A stretch of DNA of 64,000 nt, taken from contig NZ_JAFKRG010000040.1 of assembly GCF_019038415.1 (NCBI RefSeq), forward strand, positions 56,943 through 120,942, given 5' to 3'. The notes under the pieces are model-generated. The model searched no databases. It was not told where the DNA came from and worked only from the letters and a program-made list of their open reading frames with translations. Both the position numbers and the translations under genes were made by a program. This document shows positions 54,866-63,888 of this stretch, piece after piece. Position 1 is the first letter of the stretch. Every line of letters starts with the position of its first letter. Source of the stretch: Synechococcus sp. CCY 9618 (lineage in GTDB: Bacteria; Cyanobacteriota; Cyanobacteriia; PCC-6307; Cyanobiaceae).

Positions 54866-55726
54866 ATGACCGCCTCCCCCCCCGCCCCTGCGGCCCCGAT
54901 CCCGGTGGTGGTGGCCGGCGCCCTCGGCCGCATGGGCGCCGAGGTGATCAGGGCGGTGCTGGCCGCTCCGGACTGCACCCTGGCCGGCGCCATCGACACC
55001 ACCCCCGGCCACGAAGGCGAGGACGTGGGCCTGGCCCTGGGGCTGGGGGAGCTGGAGGTGGCGATCAGCGCCGATTTCGAGGGCACCCTCTGCCAGGCGA
55101 GCCAGGCCGTGCGCCAGGCCGGCCCCGGCGGCGGCGCCGTGCTGGTGGATTTCACCCACCCCAGCGTCGTTTACGAGCACTGCCGGGGCGCCATCGCCTA
55201 CGGCATCCATCCGGTGATCGGCACCACCGGGCTGAGCCCCACCCAGCTGGCCGATCTGGCCGCCTTCGCCACCAAGGCCTCCATGGGCGGCGCCGTGGTG
55301 CCCAACTTCTGCGTGGGCATGGTGCTGCTGCAGCAGGCGGCGGCGGCGGCGGCCCGCTACTACGACTATGCCGAACTCACCGAGCTGCACCACAACCGCA
55401 AGGCCGATGCCCCCAGCGGCACCTGCCTCAAGACCGCCGAACTGATGGAGGAGCTGGGCAAGGCCTTCAACCCCGCCCAGGTGGAGGAGCACGAGAGCCT
55501 GGCCGGCTGCCGCGGCGGGCTCAGGGAGAGCGGCCTGCGGCTCCATTCGGTGCGGTTGCCAGGGCTGGTGGCCCACCAGGAGGTGATGTTCGGCTCCCCC
55601 GGCGAGACCTACACCCTGCGCCACGACACGATCGAGCGCAGCGCCTACATGCCCGGCGTGCTGCTCACCGTGCGCAAGGTGCGCAGCCTGGGCGGGCTGG
55701 TCTACGGCCTGGAGCGGCTGCTGTGA
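54866..55726 (+). CDS. dapB: 4-hydroxy-tetrahydrodipicolinate reductase
   Basis: 286 residues. NAD(P)H-dependent reductase of lysine/diaminopimelate synthesis. [11 protein letters not shown] (dinucleotide binding, about residue 18), [31 protein letters not shown] (catalytic His/Lys region, about 172-190). A run of Ala at about 157-164. ATG 54866 is chosen over an upstream in-frame GTG (54857). Confidence 0.95.
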   Translation: MTASPPAPAAPIPVVVAGALGRMGAEVIRAVLAAPDCTLAGAIDTTPGHEGEDVGLALGLGELEVAISADFEGTLCQASQAVRQAGPGGGAVLVDFTHPSVVYEHCRGAIAYGIHPVIGTTGLSPTQLADLAAFATKASMGGAVVPNFCVGMVLLQQAAAAAARYYDYAELTELHHNRKADAPSGTCLKTAELMEELGKAFNPAQVEEHESLAGCRGGLRESGLRLHSVRLPGLVAHQEVMFGSPGETYTLRHDTIERSAYMPGVLLTVRKVRSLGGLVYGLERLL

Positions 55727-55747
55727 GCCCCACCCGCAGCTAGGCCG

Positions 55748-56395
55748 ATGCTGATCCCCCTCAAACCCGGCGAACTCTTCCGCCTGATCCCCGCGGTGGC
55801 CACCGGCCCCCAGTTCACCGCCAGCAGCGGCAACCCCCGCAAGCTGCTGCAGCGGGTGCTGATCTCGGTGATCGGCGGGGTGATCTCCCTGCTGATCAGC
55901 CAGGTGCTGCTGTTCCGCAGCCAGGCGGGCCCGGTGTTCCTGGTGGTGGGCTTCGTCTTCCTTCTCTATGTGCTCTGGGGCCCGATCCTGGAGGCGGGCC
56001 GCCGCAACGCGATCCTGCGCCGCTATCCGGCGGCGGCCATCTTCGAGGGGGTGGTGGCGGATGTGTTCCGCCGCGAGGTGGTGGAGAACCGGCGCGAGCA
56101 GGCCAACCGCCAGGGGCGGCTGGAGCTGGTGGAGAACCGCCGCACCTGGGTGTGCCTGGAGCTCGAAGATGAGGACGGCTACCTGGGCCAGATCCGCTTC
56201 CCCTACGAGAAGAAGCACGACCTGATCCGGCGCGGCATGGTGATTCGCTGCCTGGTGCTGAGCGAGCGCATGGACTTCTCCCGCATCGGCACCCTCTCCG
56301 ACGGCTGGCTGCCCCAGCTGAAGCAGTGGGTGGGCGAGTACCCCTACCTGCTGCGGCCGGCCTTCGAGGAGCTCTGCCTGCGGCGCCTGGGCTGA
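55748..56395 (+). CDS. two-helix membrane protein, conserved cyanobacterial type
   Basis: 215 residues. Two adjacent hydrophobic helices (about 35-80), then a soluble basic/acidic domain of about 130 residues (PAAAIFEGVVADVFRREVV, RRTWVCLELEDEDG). Similar proteins in cyanobacteria are often labelled phosphate ABC transporter permease, which this topology does not support. 21 bases after dapB, so perhaps co-transcribed. Function unknown. Confidence 0.65.
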   Translation: MLIPLKPGELFRLIPAVATGPQFTASSGNPRKLLQRVLISVIGGVISLLISQVLLFRSQAGPVFLVVGFVFLLYVLWGPILEAGRRNAILRRYPAAAIFEGVVADVFRREVVENRREQANRQGRLELVENRRTWVCLELEDEDGYLGQIRFPYEKKHDLIRRGMVIRCLVLSERMDFSRIGTLSDGWLPQLKQWVGEYPYLLRPAFEELCLRRLG

Positions 56396-56438
56396 CCCCC
56401 TGCGCGTGCCTCCTCGCCATACCGAACGGACGGGAAAC

Positions 56439-56467
56439 TGGACAGATCCGAAACAATGCGTTACAAT
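56439..56467 (+). promoter_or_regulatory. sigma-70-type promoter of hli
   Basis: TGGACA (56439-56444) and TACAAT (56462-56467), separated by exactly 17 bases; one mismatch each from consensus. The start of transcription would be near 56474, giving a leader of about 23 bases with Shine-Dalgarno GGAG at 56487-56490. Confidence 0.7.
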
Positions 56468-56496
56468 TCACGAAACACAACGCAACGGAGTCACCC

Positions 56497-56751
56497 ATGT
56501 CCACCACCGCCCCCACCGCTCCCGGCACCATCCGCGGCGCCACCGTCACCACCGAAGACGGCGGCCGCCTCAATGCCTTCGCCACCGAGCCCCGCATGGA
56601 AGTGGTGAGCCCCGAAAGCGGCTGGGGATTCCACGAGCGCGCTGAGAAGCTCAACGGCCGCATGGCGATGCTCGGCTTCATTGCCCTTCTCGCCACCGAG
56701 TTCGCCCTTGGCGGCGAAGCCTTCACCCGCGGTCTGCTCGGCATCGGCTGA
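56497..56751 (+). CDS. hli: high light-inducible protein
   Basis: 84 residues. A polar N-terminus, then the single chlorophyll-binding helix with EKLNGRMAMLGFIALLATE (about residues 51-69), the ExxNGRxAM motif of HLIP/Lhc-like proteins. These thylakoid proteins bind chlorophyll and carotenoid and protect photosystem II assembly under high light. ATG 56497 follows GGAG at a good distance, and a strong promoter lies upstream. Confidence 0.93.
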   Translation: MSTTAPTAPGTIRGATVTTEDGGRLNAFATEPRMEVVSPESGWGFHERAEKLNGRMAMLGFIALLATEFALGGEAFTRGLLGIG

Positions 56752-56844
56752 TTCCACACCCCTCCTACGGGGGAACCCAACACTGCGGGCATCCGATCAC
56801 GGCTGCCCCCATTGCCGCAGCAGACTTTCTGTTGCGGCTTTTTG

Positions 56845-58092
56845 ATGGCCATGCCCCCTCCGCTCCATGCCCGGGTCCACGGCGCCGGCCCCACCGGCGC
56901 CCTGACGGCCCTGGCCCTGGCGGAGGCCGGCTGGCAGGTGACCCTGCACGACCCCCAGCCCCCGGAGGCCCTGCAACAGCGCCAGCGGGCCTACGCCTTC
57001 ACCCATTCCAGCCGGGAGCTGCTGCAGCGCCTCGATCTCTGGCAGGCGCTGCAGCCCGCCCTGGTGCCCTTCCGCCGCCTGCGGCTGCGGGATATGGCCA
57101 CGGCGCGGAGCGCGGTGTTCGGTCCGGCGGACCTGCCCGGGGCCGAGGCGGTGGGCTGGATCGGCAGCCACGGGCCCCTGATGGCCCTGCTGCTGGAACG
57201 CCTGGGTCGCCACCCAGCGGTGCAGCTGGCCCTGGGCGATGCCGCTCCCGGCGATCCGGCCCCCGGCGGAACGCGTCCCGATCTGGTCGTGGCCGCCGAC
57301 GGCCCCGAGTCCCCCACCCGAGAGGCCCTGGGCATCGGCCAGTGGCGGCACACCTACCGGCAGCGCTGCCTCACGGTGCAGGTGGAACTGCGCGGCTGCG
57401 CCGACGACGACGCCTGGGAACTGCTGCGGCCCGAAGGCCCCTTCGCCGTGCTGCCCCTGGGCGACGGCCGCTTCCAGCTGGTGTGGAGCGCGCCGGCGGC
57501 CCGCTGCCGCCAGCTGGAGGCCCTCGGCGATGCCCCCTTCCTCGACCGGCTGGCGGGGGCCCTGCCGGATGCGCTGCAGCCCGATGCCCTGCTGGAAAGC
57601 CCCCGCAGCTTCCCGGTGGCCCTGCAGCTGGCCCGCCGGCTGCACCGGGGCCGCACGGTGTTAGTGGGGGAGAGCGCCCACCGCTGCCACCCGGTGGGCG
57701 GCCAGGGCCTCAACCTCTGCTGGCGCGACGTGGCGGAACTGCACCGGCTGGCCCGGCGGGCGGCCCGGGGCACGCTCCATCCGCAACGCATCGGTGCCGT
57801 CTACGGCCGGCGCCGCTGGCCCGACCTGCTGCTCACCCTGCTGGCCACCGACCTGCTGGTGCGCCTGTTCTCCAACCGCCTCCCCTGGCTTCTGCCGCCG
57901 CGGCGTCTGGCCCTGGCCGTGCTGGGTCGCGTCTCCCTGGCCAGGGGCCTGGCCCTGCGGGCCATGAGCCTGGGACCTTGCCGGCTGCTGCCGGCGCCCC
58001 CACCATGGCGTCATGGTGATCAGCAGCTCGCCCCAGCCCCTGCCCTCCCCGGCCATGGTGCGCTATCTGCGCCATCAGGTGGGCCTGAGTGA
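56845..58092 (+). CDS. UbiH/VisC-type FAD-dependent monooxygenase
   Basis: 415 residues. FAD motif GAGPTGALTALALAEAGW (about residues 12-29), a middle FAD-binding VVAADGPESPTRE and GESAHRCHPVGGQGLNL (about 283-299), the signature of aromatic-ring hydroxylases that act on quinone precursors. Substrate could be a plastoquinone- or carotenoid-like compound. Start 56845 or 56851. Its 3' end overlaps the DUF2949 gene. Confidence 0.85.
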   Translation: MAMPPPLHARVHGAGPTGALTALALAEAGWQVTLHDPQPPEALQQRQRAYAFTHSSRELLQRLDLWQALQPALVPFRRLRLRDMATARSAVFGPADLPGAEAVGWIGSHGPLMALLLERLGRHPAVQLALGDAAPGDPAPGGTRPDLVVAADGPESPTREALGIGQWRHTYRQRCLTVQVELRGCADDDAWELLRPEGPFAVLPLGDGRFQLVWSAPAARCRQLEALGDAPFLDRLAGALPDALQPDALLESPRSFPVALQLARRLHRGRTVLVGESAHRCHPVGGQGLNLCWRDVAELHRLARRAARGTLHPQRIGAVYGRRRWPDLLLTLLATDLLVRLFSNRLPWLLPPRRLALAVLGRVSLARGLALRAMSLGPCRLLPAPPPWRHGDQQLAPAPALPGHGALSAPSGGPE

Positions 58093-58225
58093 GAACGCCC
58101 TCGAGCTGGGCATCAAGCAGTCCCAGCTCGAGCAGGCGCCGTTGCCGGCGGTGCTCTGGCGCTTCGGCCTGATCAGCCTGGAGCAGTTCGACGCCGTGAT
58201 CACCTGGCAGGACCAGGAGGGCTGA
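58013..58225 (+). CDS. DUF2949 small protein
   Basis: 70 residues. YLRHQVGLSENALELGIKQSQ and LPAVLWRFGLISLEQFD match the cyanobacterial DUF2949 family (function unknown). The ATG at 58013 overlaps the upstream gene by 80 bases; ATG 58055 would remove this overlap and still keep the conserved part. Confidence 0.75.
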   Translation: MVISSSPQPLPSPAMVRYLRHQVGLSENALELGIKQSQLEQAPLPAVLWRFGLISLEQFDAVITWQDQEG

Positions 58226-58258
58226 GCGCCCCCGCTGCGCTCAACGCCCCAGGCCCCC

Positions 58259-58798
58259 TCAGCTGTAGATGATCAGCGACTCGATCGGGTGCTCCTCGGG
58301 CAGCCGGCGGCGCCCCTCCAGGGCCGCCAGCTCCGCGACGAAGCCGAAGCCGCACAGCTCCCCCCCGGCCCGCTGCACCAGTTCGGTGCAGGCCGCCGCC
58401 GTGCCGCCCGTGGCCAGCAGGTCGTCCACGATCAGCACCCGCTGGCCGCTCCCCAGGGCATCGCTGTGGATCTCCAGACGATCAGTGCCGTACTCGAGGC
58501 TGTACTCCACGCCGATCACCTCCCCCGGCAGCTTGCCGGGCTTGCGGACGGGCACGAACCCCAGCCCGGTGACGGTGGCCAGGGCGGTGCCGACGATGAA
58601 GCCGCGGGATTCGATGCCCACGATCAGATCCGGCTGCACCCGCTCGCAGAGCAGGCCCAGCAGGCGGATCGCCTCGGCCCAGCCTTCCGGATCGCGCATC
58701 AGCGGGGTCAGGTCGCGGAAGAGGATGCCCGGCTTGGGAAAATCGGGAATGTCCCTGACCCAGGCGCGCAGATCGATCGACGGGGGGCTGCTGGGCAT
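58259..58798 (-). CDS. apt: adenine phosphoribosyltransferase
   Basis: 179 residues. Makes AMP from adenine and PRPP (purine salvage, cytosol). The PRPP-binding motif [14 protein letters not shown] (about 123-136), [16 protein letters not shown] near the start and ESRGFIVG are all typical. ATG 58798 fits family length; in-frame upstream starts give an unlikely extension. Divergent from the DUF3038 gene. Confidence 0.94.
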   Translation of the reverse strand: MPSSPPSIDLRAWVRDIPDFPKPGILFRDLTPLMRDPEGWAEAIRLLGLLCERVQPDLIVGIESRGFIVGTALATVTGLGFVPVRKPGKLPGEVIGVEYSLEYGTDRLEIHSDALGSGQRVLIVDDLLATGGTAAACTELVQRAGGELCGFGFVAELAALEGRRRLPEEHPIESLIIYS

Positions 58799-58865
58799 CG
58801 TGCTGGTGAGGGGACCGGTACCGGCGACGTGACGGATGGACGGCGCCGCTGGCATCATCGCAGTC

Positions 58866-59420
58866 ATGGCCAAGGACATTTCGGACGCGGCGATTCAGGA
58901 GCCGTCCTCGCGCGCCCTGCCCCGCCGGGGGCTGGAGCGACTCGATCTGATGCTGCTCTGCATGGAGGCCCTCGACCTCAACGGCGGGGAGGCGATGGTG
59001 TGGCTGAGCGAGCAGCTGGGTTACGGCAGCCTCTTCCCCAACCGGGTGGAGCTGTGGAAACGCCGCTGTCACAACCCGCTGCGGCGCACCTGCCGTCGTG
59101 GCGAGGTTCCCGCCAGCGAGACCGACGCCCTGATCCGCATCCTCTGCGTCATGGCCGACCGCCTCTACCCGATGCTGCGCTCCCTGCTCTCCAGCAACGA
59201 GCCGGAAGAGGTGGCCCGCGAGCGCTGGGCCCTGTTCCAGCAACGGCTGGGAGAGCTGGTGCAGGAGCGCATGAATCCCCGCCGCAGCGGCGTCCAGAAG
59301 CTGCTCGACCCCAGCGACGGCGCCGCCCAGCGGCTGCAGCTGGTCCGGGGCCTGAGCCTCTGCGCCGGCCACGGGGGCTTCGATCGCATCAAGGCCAGCC
59401 TGATGGACGCGGTCGCCTGA
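58866..59420 (+). CDS. DUF3038 domain-containing protein
   Basis: 184 residues, mainly helical, no membrane segment. Features [22 protein letters not shown] and [16 protein letters not shown] match the cyanobacterial DUF3038 family. Immediately followed by a DUF4335 gene, the usual pairing in cyanobacteria, so the two probably work together. Function unknown. ATG 58866 lies in the conserved position. Confidence 0.8.
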   Translation: MAKDISDAAIQEPSSRALPRRGLERLDLMLLCMEALDLNGGEAMVWLSEQLGYGSLFPNRVELWKRRCHNPLRRTCRRGEVPASETDALIRILCVMADRLYPMLRSLLSSNEPEEVARERWALFQQRLGELVQERMNPRRSGVQKLLDPSDGAAQRLQLVRGLSLCAGHGGFDRIKASLMDAVA

Positions 59421-59441
59421 CTCCCTGCCGATGAGAGCGCC

Positions 59442-60074
59442 ATGGTTCAGAGTGCCGCGATGAAGCAGAGACTCGTCTTCGATCAGCTCAGTTGCCGCCT
59501 GCAGGTGGACGGGCTGCCCGACGTGTCCGTTGGTCAGAGCGGCACGGCCCTGGGGATCATCACCGGCTGGAGCCTCCAGTGGGTGGGCAGGCCGCTGCTT
59601 GAGGGCCGCCGCGAGCATCTCCAGGCCCTGATGCAGGTGGTGTTTCCCTACGCCAGGCACCTGATCAGCGGCGTGCGCCGCGACTTCAGCGTCGCGGGGG
59701 AGCCCGTCGACATCGGCCCCCACGCCGAGGGCGGCCACCGGCTGCTGCTGCGCAGCAGCCAGCCCGACACCCCTCCCCTGGAGATGCGTCTCGACGATGC
59801 GGAACTGGCCGATCTGGTGCGGGTTCTGGATCAGCTGCGCCTTGATCCCCGGCTGCAGCTGCCCCTGGCCGTGCCCGAGCCCGAGCCCCTCGGGCCCAGG
59901 GAACTCCTGGAGCGCATCCCGCTTCGCCGGCGGCTGACCGCCCCCCTGGGTGGGGCAGCGGTGCTGGCCGTCTCGGCGGCCCTGGTCCTGCTGCTGCCGC
60001 CACCACCCCAGCCCCCCCTGGCTCCGCCGGCCGCCCCCGCCAGCGAGGCCACGCCCGCCGGCTCCCGTCCCTGA
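59442..60074 (+). CDS. DUF4335 domain-containing protein
   Basis: 210 residues. LVFDQLSCRLQVDGLPD and PLLEGRREHLQALMQVVFPYARHLISG match DUF4335. A C-terminal hydrophobic helix (about 172-188) followed by a Pro/Ala-rich tail suggests tail-anchoring in a membrane. A start at ATG 59460 is also possible. 21 bases after DUF3038. Confidence 0.8.
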   Translation: MVQSAAMKQRLVFDQLSCRLQVDGLPDVSVGQSGTALGIITGWSLQWVGRPLLEGRREHLQALMQVVFPYARHLISGVRRDFSVAGEPVDIGPHAEGGHRLLLRSSQPDTPPLEMRLDDAELADLVRVLDQLRLDPRLQLPLAVPEPEPLGPRELLERIPLRRRLTAPLGGAAVLAVSAALVLLLPPPPQPPLAPPAAPASEATPAGSRP

Positions 60075-60159
60075 GCCCCGCCGGATCCGCCGCCCAGTTG
60101 ACTTCGGCGCCGCTCTGGTCACACTGAGGTCGTTCATTCACCCTGCTTGCTCCCATGCC

Positions 60160-60405
60160 ATGGGCCTGACCTGGTCGGAACTGCGCCGCCGGGTGGCCCG
60201 ACTCGGGGCCGCCCTCGATGTGGTGGTACGCAGCGATCCCGAGGTCTGCGGGTTGAGCGGCTCCCATTTCCATCTCACCCTCCACCACGGCGGTCAGGGC
60301 GACTGCACGGTCAACGACCTGTCCCTGATCGATTGCCCCAACGAACTCGTGCTGATGGAATTCGAGCGTTGGATGCGGGGCGCCGGCTATGCGCTGGATC
60401 CCTGA
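60160..60405 (+). CDS. small conserved-looking soluble protein
   Basis: 81 residues, no membrane helix. Contains GSHFHLTLHHGG and DCTVNDLSLIDCPNELVLMEFERWM. Good coding composition. I do not recognise the family; His pairs could bind metal, but this is speculation. Confidence 0.6.
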   Translation: MGLTWSELRRRVARLGAALDVVVRSDPEVCGLSGSHFHLTLHHGGQGDCTVNDLSLIDCPNELVLMEFERWMRGAGYALDP

Positions 60406-60415
60406 CCCCCAGGCC

Positions 60416-60793
60416 ATGCCCCAAACCCCCCATCCGCTCCATCTGCCGACGCCGAAGGGACCGGCACCGGGGAAGGGTCTCCAGCTGCGGCGGAAACGAC
60501 GACGGCCGAGCTCCCGCTGGCGTCAGACGGGGGCTGGTCTGCTGCTGATCCTGGCGGGGGCCCTGATCCTCACCGGCCTGATGCAACTGCCCGAACGGCT
60601 CGATGCCCTGCTGCTGGTCAGCAATGCCATCGCCAATCTGATCAGCGGGCTGAGCCGGCTGATGATGGGGGTGCTGCAGCTGGGCAGCGTGATCGTGGTG
60701 GCCCTGCTCGCCCTGCTGGCCCTGCTGCTTCTGGTGGGGGGCAGCGTGCGCCTGGTGCGGGCCGTCAGCTCCGGGCACCGCCATCCCCCCTGA
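60416..60793 (+). CDS. small two-helix membrane protein
   Basis: 125 residues. A basic Pro/Lys/Arg-rich N-terminus (about 1-37) followed by hydrophobic helices at about 40-56 and 70-115. An ATG at 60389 overlaps the previous gene and is less likely. Function unknown; neighbour spacing (10 bases) suggests one transcript with the preceding small gene. Confidence 0.55.
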   Translation: MPQTPHPLHLPTPKGPAPGKGLQLRRKRRRPSSRWRQTGAGLLLILAGALILTGLMQLPERLDALLLVSNAIANLISGLSRLMMGVLQLGSVIVVALLALLALLLLVGGSVRLVRAVSSGHRHPP

Positions 60794-60825
60794 GCGGGGG
60801 CATCGCCCGGTGAACACCGCCCGCC

Positions 60826-60936
60826 TCAGCGGTGCAGCTGCTGAAACCAGAAGCCGGCCAGTTGCCAGGACGACAACAGAAAGATGGCCAGGATCAACCA
60901 GTTGAGCCAGGCAGGACGGTCGCGGTTTTCGAACAT
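60826..60936 (-). CDS. 36-residue single-pass membrane peptide
   Basis: ATG 60936 (minus strand) to TGA 60826-60828. A charged start MFENRDRPAW, then one clean hydrophobic helix (about residues 11-31, with four Trp) and an amphipathic tail FQQLHR. Aromatic-rich small membrane peptides of this type are common in thylakoid complexes, but it matches no subunit I recall. Confidence 0.5.
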   Translation of the reverse strand: MFENRDRPAWLNWLILAIFLLSSWQLAGFWFQQLHR

Positions 60937-61034
60937 GGCGGCAGGGAGGTCGCATCCATCCTGCCGATCCTGCCAGTGGGCCTGCCCCGTGACGGTCGGT
61001 GGCACCAGACGGATGTCAGCCGCTGCGGTGCTTC

Positions 61035-61565
61035 ATGGTGTTCGGCATGCCTTCCGGCGGGGCTTCGGCGCCTGGATCTGTCGCCCTGCTCTCCTGCCTC
61101 GGGTTTCCCGGCTGGGGGGGACTGCACCTGATCGTGCCCAGCCCGGCGGATCCGGCCGGCCTGGCCAGCCGGCTGGACTCCGCGGTCGGTGACTGCGAGG
61201 CCGATGACGAGGCGGATGGTGGGAGCCGGCCGGCCGGCCTGCTGCTGCCGGCCCTGCTGCGCCGACATCGCGATCTGGAGCCCCTGCCACCGGGCACGGT
61301 GCCGTGGGTGGGTGCGGATCCCCAGGCCTGGCCCCTGGCCTGGGGCCACCGCTACCTGCTGGTCTGCCGCTGGGGTTCAGCCCATGCGCTGCGGATCTCC
61401 GCCTGGAGCCGGCAGGGGGAACCAGGGGCCTGGGTCCGCGCCTGCGGCCCCAGGCCCCTGGGATCCTTCCGGCACCGCTTTCTGACCCTCAACGACCCGA
61501 GCCGGCTGGCGCCTTACGGCGCGAGCCGGTGTCGTCGGGGACCTGGCGCGGAGATCAGGAGATGA
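61035..61565 (+). CDS. hypothetical protein, uncertain
   Basis: 176 residues if ATG 61035 is used; a GTG at 60999 is in frame. No membrane segment, no known motif. The segment HRYLLVCRWGSAHALRISAW is protein-like. A minus-strand frame overlaps the first half, so strand choice is moderate. Confidence 0.4.
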   Translation: MVFGMPSGGASAPGSVALLSCLGFPGWGGLHLIVPSPADPAGLASRLDSAVGDCEADDEADGGSRPAGLLLPALLRRHRDLEPLPPGTVPWVGADPQAWPLAWGHRYLLVCRWGSAHALRISAWSRQGEPGAWVRACGPRPLGSFRHRFLTLNDPSRLAPYGASRCRRGPGAEIRR

Positions 61566-61716
61566 CCAGGGCGACCCCCAGGCCGACCACCATCAGGGCA
61601 ATGGCCCCAACGGCCCAGAGGGCATGGTTCTGGGCATCCGCCCTGGTCTCTCCCATCACCATCGTGCCTTCATCGGCGTAGAGGTTGTCGTGATTCTCGA
61701 GGTCGTGGGTGTGCAT
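61555..61716 (-). CDS. 53-residue membrane protein
   Basis: ATG 61716 with GGAGG just upstream. The N-terminal half is polar and acidic (HTHDLENHDN), and a single hydrophobic helix covers about residues 34-52 (GAIALMVVGLGVALVIS). Function unknown. Confidence 0.6.
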   Translation of the reverse strand: MHTHDLENHDNLYADEGTMVMGETRADAQNHALWAVGAIALMVVGLGVALVIS

Positions 61717-61844
61717 GGAGCCTCCATCAAGCTCGTGGGACCCTTCAAACCTACGTGCGGAGTCCAGCACGGTCGGACACCCACCGGACATCCCGACCCC
61801 ATGGACGCGATCCCTGCGGCGCTGAATAATGCCTGGGTCTGCAG

Positions 61845-62357
61845 ATGCCCGTGCCTCCCTGGTCACTCATCCTGATCGCCATGCTCGTGGTGACCCAGGC
61901 CATGAATCCCACGGAAAGGGATTTCATCTGGTTTCGCTCCTTGCAGCGGCCGGGGTGGCTGAGTCTGCAGATCTGGCTGCCAGCCGCCTGGTTCGTGATC
62001 AACATCACCTTCTACCTTTCGGCGCTCCGCTGCTGGGAAAGGAGCAGGAACTGGAGCTGGGTGGTTGCCTACATGATTCTGCTGATCCTGCTGCGCAGCC
62101 ACCCCTATGTGATCTGTCGCATGCGCAGCCTGCCTTCCGGCCTGCTCTTCTGGCTGATCAGCTGGATCGCCAATCTGGTCCTGGCCATGCTGGTGCGCCC
62201 CATCGCCCCCACCGCCTCCCTGTTGCTGCTTCCGGCCCTGCTGTGGACCCCGGTGGAGGCGGTCATCACTTACCAGATGATTGGATTGAACAGCAAGCAG
62301 AGCCGCAGCGACCGTGGACCCGATGATCGCCGCCCTGCTCGATCCCGGCGCCTATGA
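61845..62357 (+). CDS. TspO/MBR-family membrane protein
   Basis: 170 residues, five hydrophobic helices. SLQRPGWLSLQIWLPAAWFV (about residues 33-52) and LLLLPALLWTPVEAVITYQMI (about 125-145) are the TspO/MBR signatures. The family binds tetrapyrroles and is linked to stress response in cyanobacteria. The polar C-terminal tail overlaps the next gene by 44 bases. Confidence 0.75.
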   Translation: MPVPPWSLILIAMLVVTQAMNPTERDFIWFRSLQRPGWLSLQIWLPAAWFVINITFYLSALRCWERSRNWSWVVAYMILLILLRSHPYVICRMRSLPSGLLFWLISWIANLVLAMLVRPIAPTASLLLLPALLWTPVEAVITYQMIGLNSKQSRSDRGPDDRRPARSRRL

Positions 62358-63888
62358 CCATCCGGTCGATCGGATCGAGTGCCTGGAGACCCATATCTCC
62401 TGGGTCCTGCTCACCGGCACCGTCGCCTACAAGATCAAGAAGCCGGTCAATCTGGGGTTCGTCAATTTCTCCACCCCGGAGCGCCGCCTGGGGTTCTGCC
62501 GGGAGGAGCTGAGGCTCAACCGACGGCTGGCCCCGGATCTCTATCTGGGGCTGAGTCCGGTGCACGGCCCCGCGGAGCAAGCCAGCATGGCCGGGCCGGG
62601 ACCGGTGATCGACACGGCCGTCCGGATGCGCCAGTTTCCCCAGAGCGCCCTGCTGCCCGCTGTGCTGAACCGCGATGGCCTCGGCCACGGCCAGCTCGAG
62701 GCCCTGGCGGATGATCTGGCCGCGTTCCACGCCGCGGCGGCGGTGGCCGGCGAGAACGACCCCTACGGCACTCCGGACGCGGTGCAGGAGCCGGCGGCGG
62801 CCAACCTGGAGGTGCTGGAAGCCTGCGGTGGATCGCTGACCCGGGAGCTCGCTCCCCTGCGGCCATGGATGGACACGGAGTTCCAGCGGCTGCGATCCAC
62901 CTTCGAGCAACGCCGCAGCCAGGGCCGCATCCGGGAGTGCCACGGGGATCTGCACCTGGGCAACATGCTCCTGGAACGCGACCGCATCCAGGTCTTCGAC
63001 TGTCTGGAATTCAGCCCTGCTCTCCGCTGGATCGACGTGATCAGTGACATGGCCTTCCTGGTGATGGATCTCGACCATCAGGGCCGGGCCGACCTCGGCG
63101 CGACCGTGCTCAACCGCTGGCTGGGCCGCTGCGGTGACTACGCCGGACTGCTCACCTGGCGCTGGTACCGCGTCTACCGGTCGCTGGTGCGGGCCAAGGT
63201 CTGCGCCCTGCGGCTGGGTCAGCAGGATCCCGCCGCCGGCCCATCGGGCCCCATGGCCCGAGAACTGGAGCGCTACCTCCGGGGCGCCGTGGCCACCACA
63301 TCAACGACCCCGGCGGCCCTGGTGATCACCCATGGGGTGTCCGGCAGTGGCAAGAGCCACCGGGCGCGCCAGCTCTGCCGCCGCCCGGGCTGGATCCAGC
63401 TCAGTTCCGACGTGGAGCGCAAGCGCCTGTTCGGAGCCTGGGGCCAGGGGGATGGGCCGGCCCTGCGCGGCGATCCCTACCGGCCGGAGGTGAGCGAGTG
63501 GCTCTACGCCGACCATCTTCCCGCCCAGGCCGGCCGGATCCTCCAGGCCGGGTTATCGGTGGTGGTGGATGCCACCTTTCTGCTGCGCCGCCAGCGGCGG
63601 CGAATGCAGGAGCTGGCCTGCGAGCAGGGCGTGCCGTTTCTGCTGCTCGACTGCCCCAGCTCCCCGGGCCTGGCCCATCGGCGCATCACTGAACGGCAGC
63701 GCCAGGGCCATGACCCCTCCGATGCGGATGGAGCCGTGCTCGAGAGCCAGCTCAGGGAGATGGAACCTCTCGGCGCCGACGAACGGGCCCTGTGCCTCTC
63801 TTTGGTCGGGGATCCGTCAGCCGTGGAGCTGATCGTCCGCCTCGAGGCACGACTGGGGCTGCCGGGGGGGGCTGCAGGAGAGACCTAG
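62314..63888 (+). CDS. aminoglycoside-phosphotransferase-like kinase fused to P-loop ATPase domain
   Basis: 524 residues. N-terminal part (1-310) has an APH-type kinase pattern: TGTVAYKIKKPV (Lys about residue 38), CHGDLHLGNML (catalytic Asp about 211) and a metal-type Asp in VFDCLEFS. C-terminal part (about 335-510) has P-loop HGVSGSGKS, a kinase-like VDATFL and an Arg-rich lid. This two-domain layout is a known family of uncertain substrate. Start GTG 62314 or ATG 62323. Overlaps the tspO gene. Confidence 0.85.
   Translation: MDPMIAALLDPGAYDHPVDRIECLETHISWVLLTGTVAYKIKKPVNLGFVNFSTPERRLGFCREELRLNRRLAPDLYLGLSPVHGPAEQASMAGPGPVIDTAVRMRQFPQSALLPAVLNRDGLGHGQLEALADDLAAFHAAAAVAGENDPYGTPDAVQEPAAANLEVLEACGGSLTRELAPLRPWMDTEFQRLRSTFEQRRSQGRIRECHGDLHLGNMLLERDRIQVFDCLEFSPALRWIDVISDMAFLVMDLDHQGRADLGATVLNRWLGRCGDYAGLLTWRWYRVYRSLVRAKVCALRLGQQDPAAGPSGPMARELERYLRGAVATTSTTPAALVITHGVSGSGKSHRARQLCRRPGWIQLSSDVERKRLFGAWGQGDGPALRGDPYRPEVSEWLYADHLPAQAGRILQAGLSVVVDATFLLRRQRRRMQELACEQGVPFLLLDCPSSPGLAHRRITERQRQGHDPSDADGAVLESQLREMEPLGADERALCLSLVGDPSAVELIVRLEARLGLPGGAAGET

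Noticed and set aside
50871..54869. Very long open frame antisense to chlH
   Set aside because: It mirrors chlH almost exactly, is rich in His/Gly/Gln as expected for the complement of high-GC coding sequence, and has no family features.
56756..56785. Possible terminator after hli (CCCC...GGGG)
   Set aside because: Stem is only 4-5 bp and no T-run follows.
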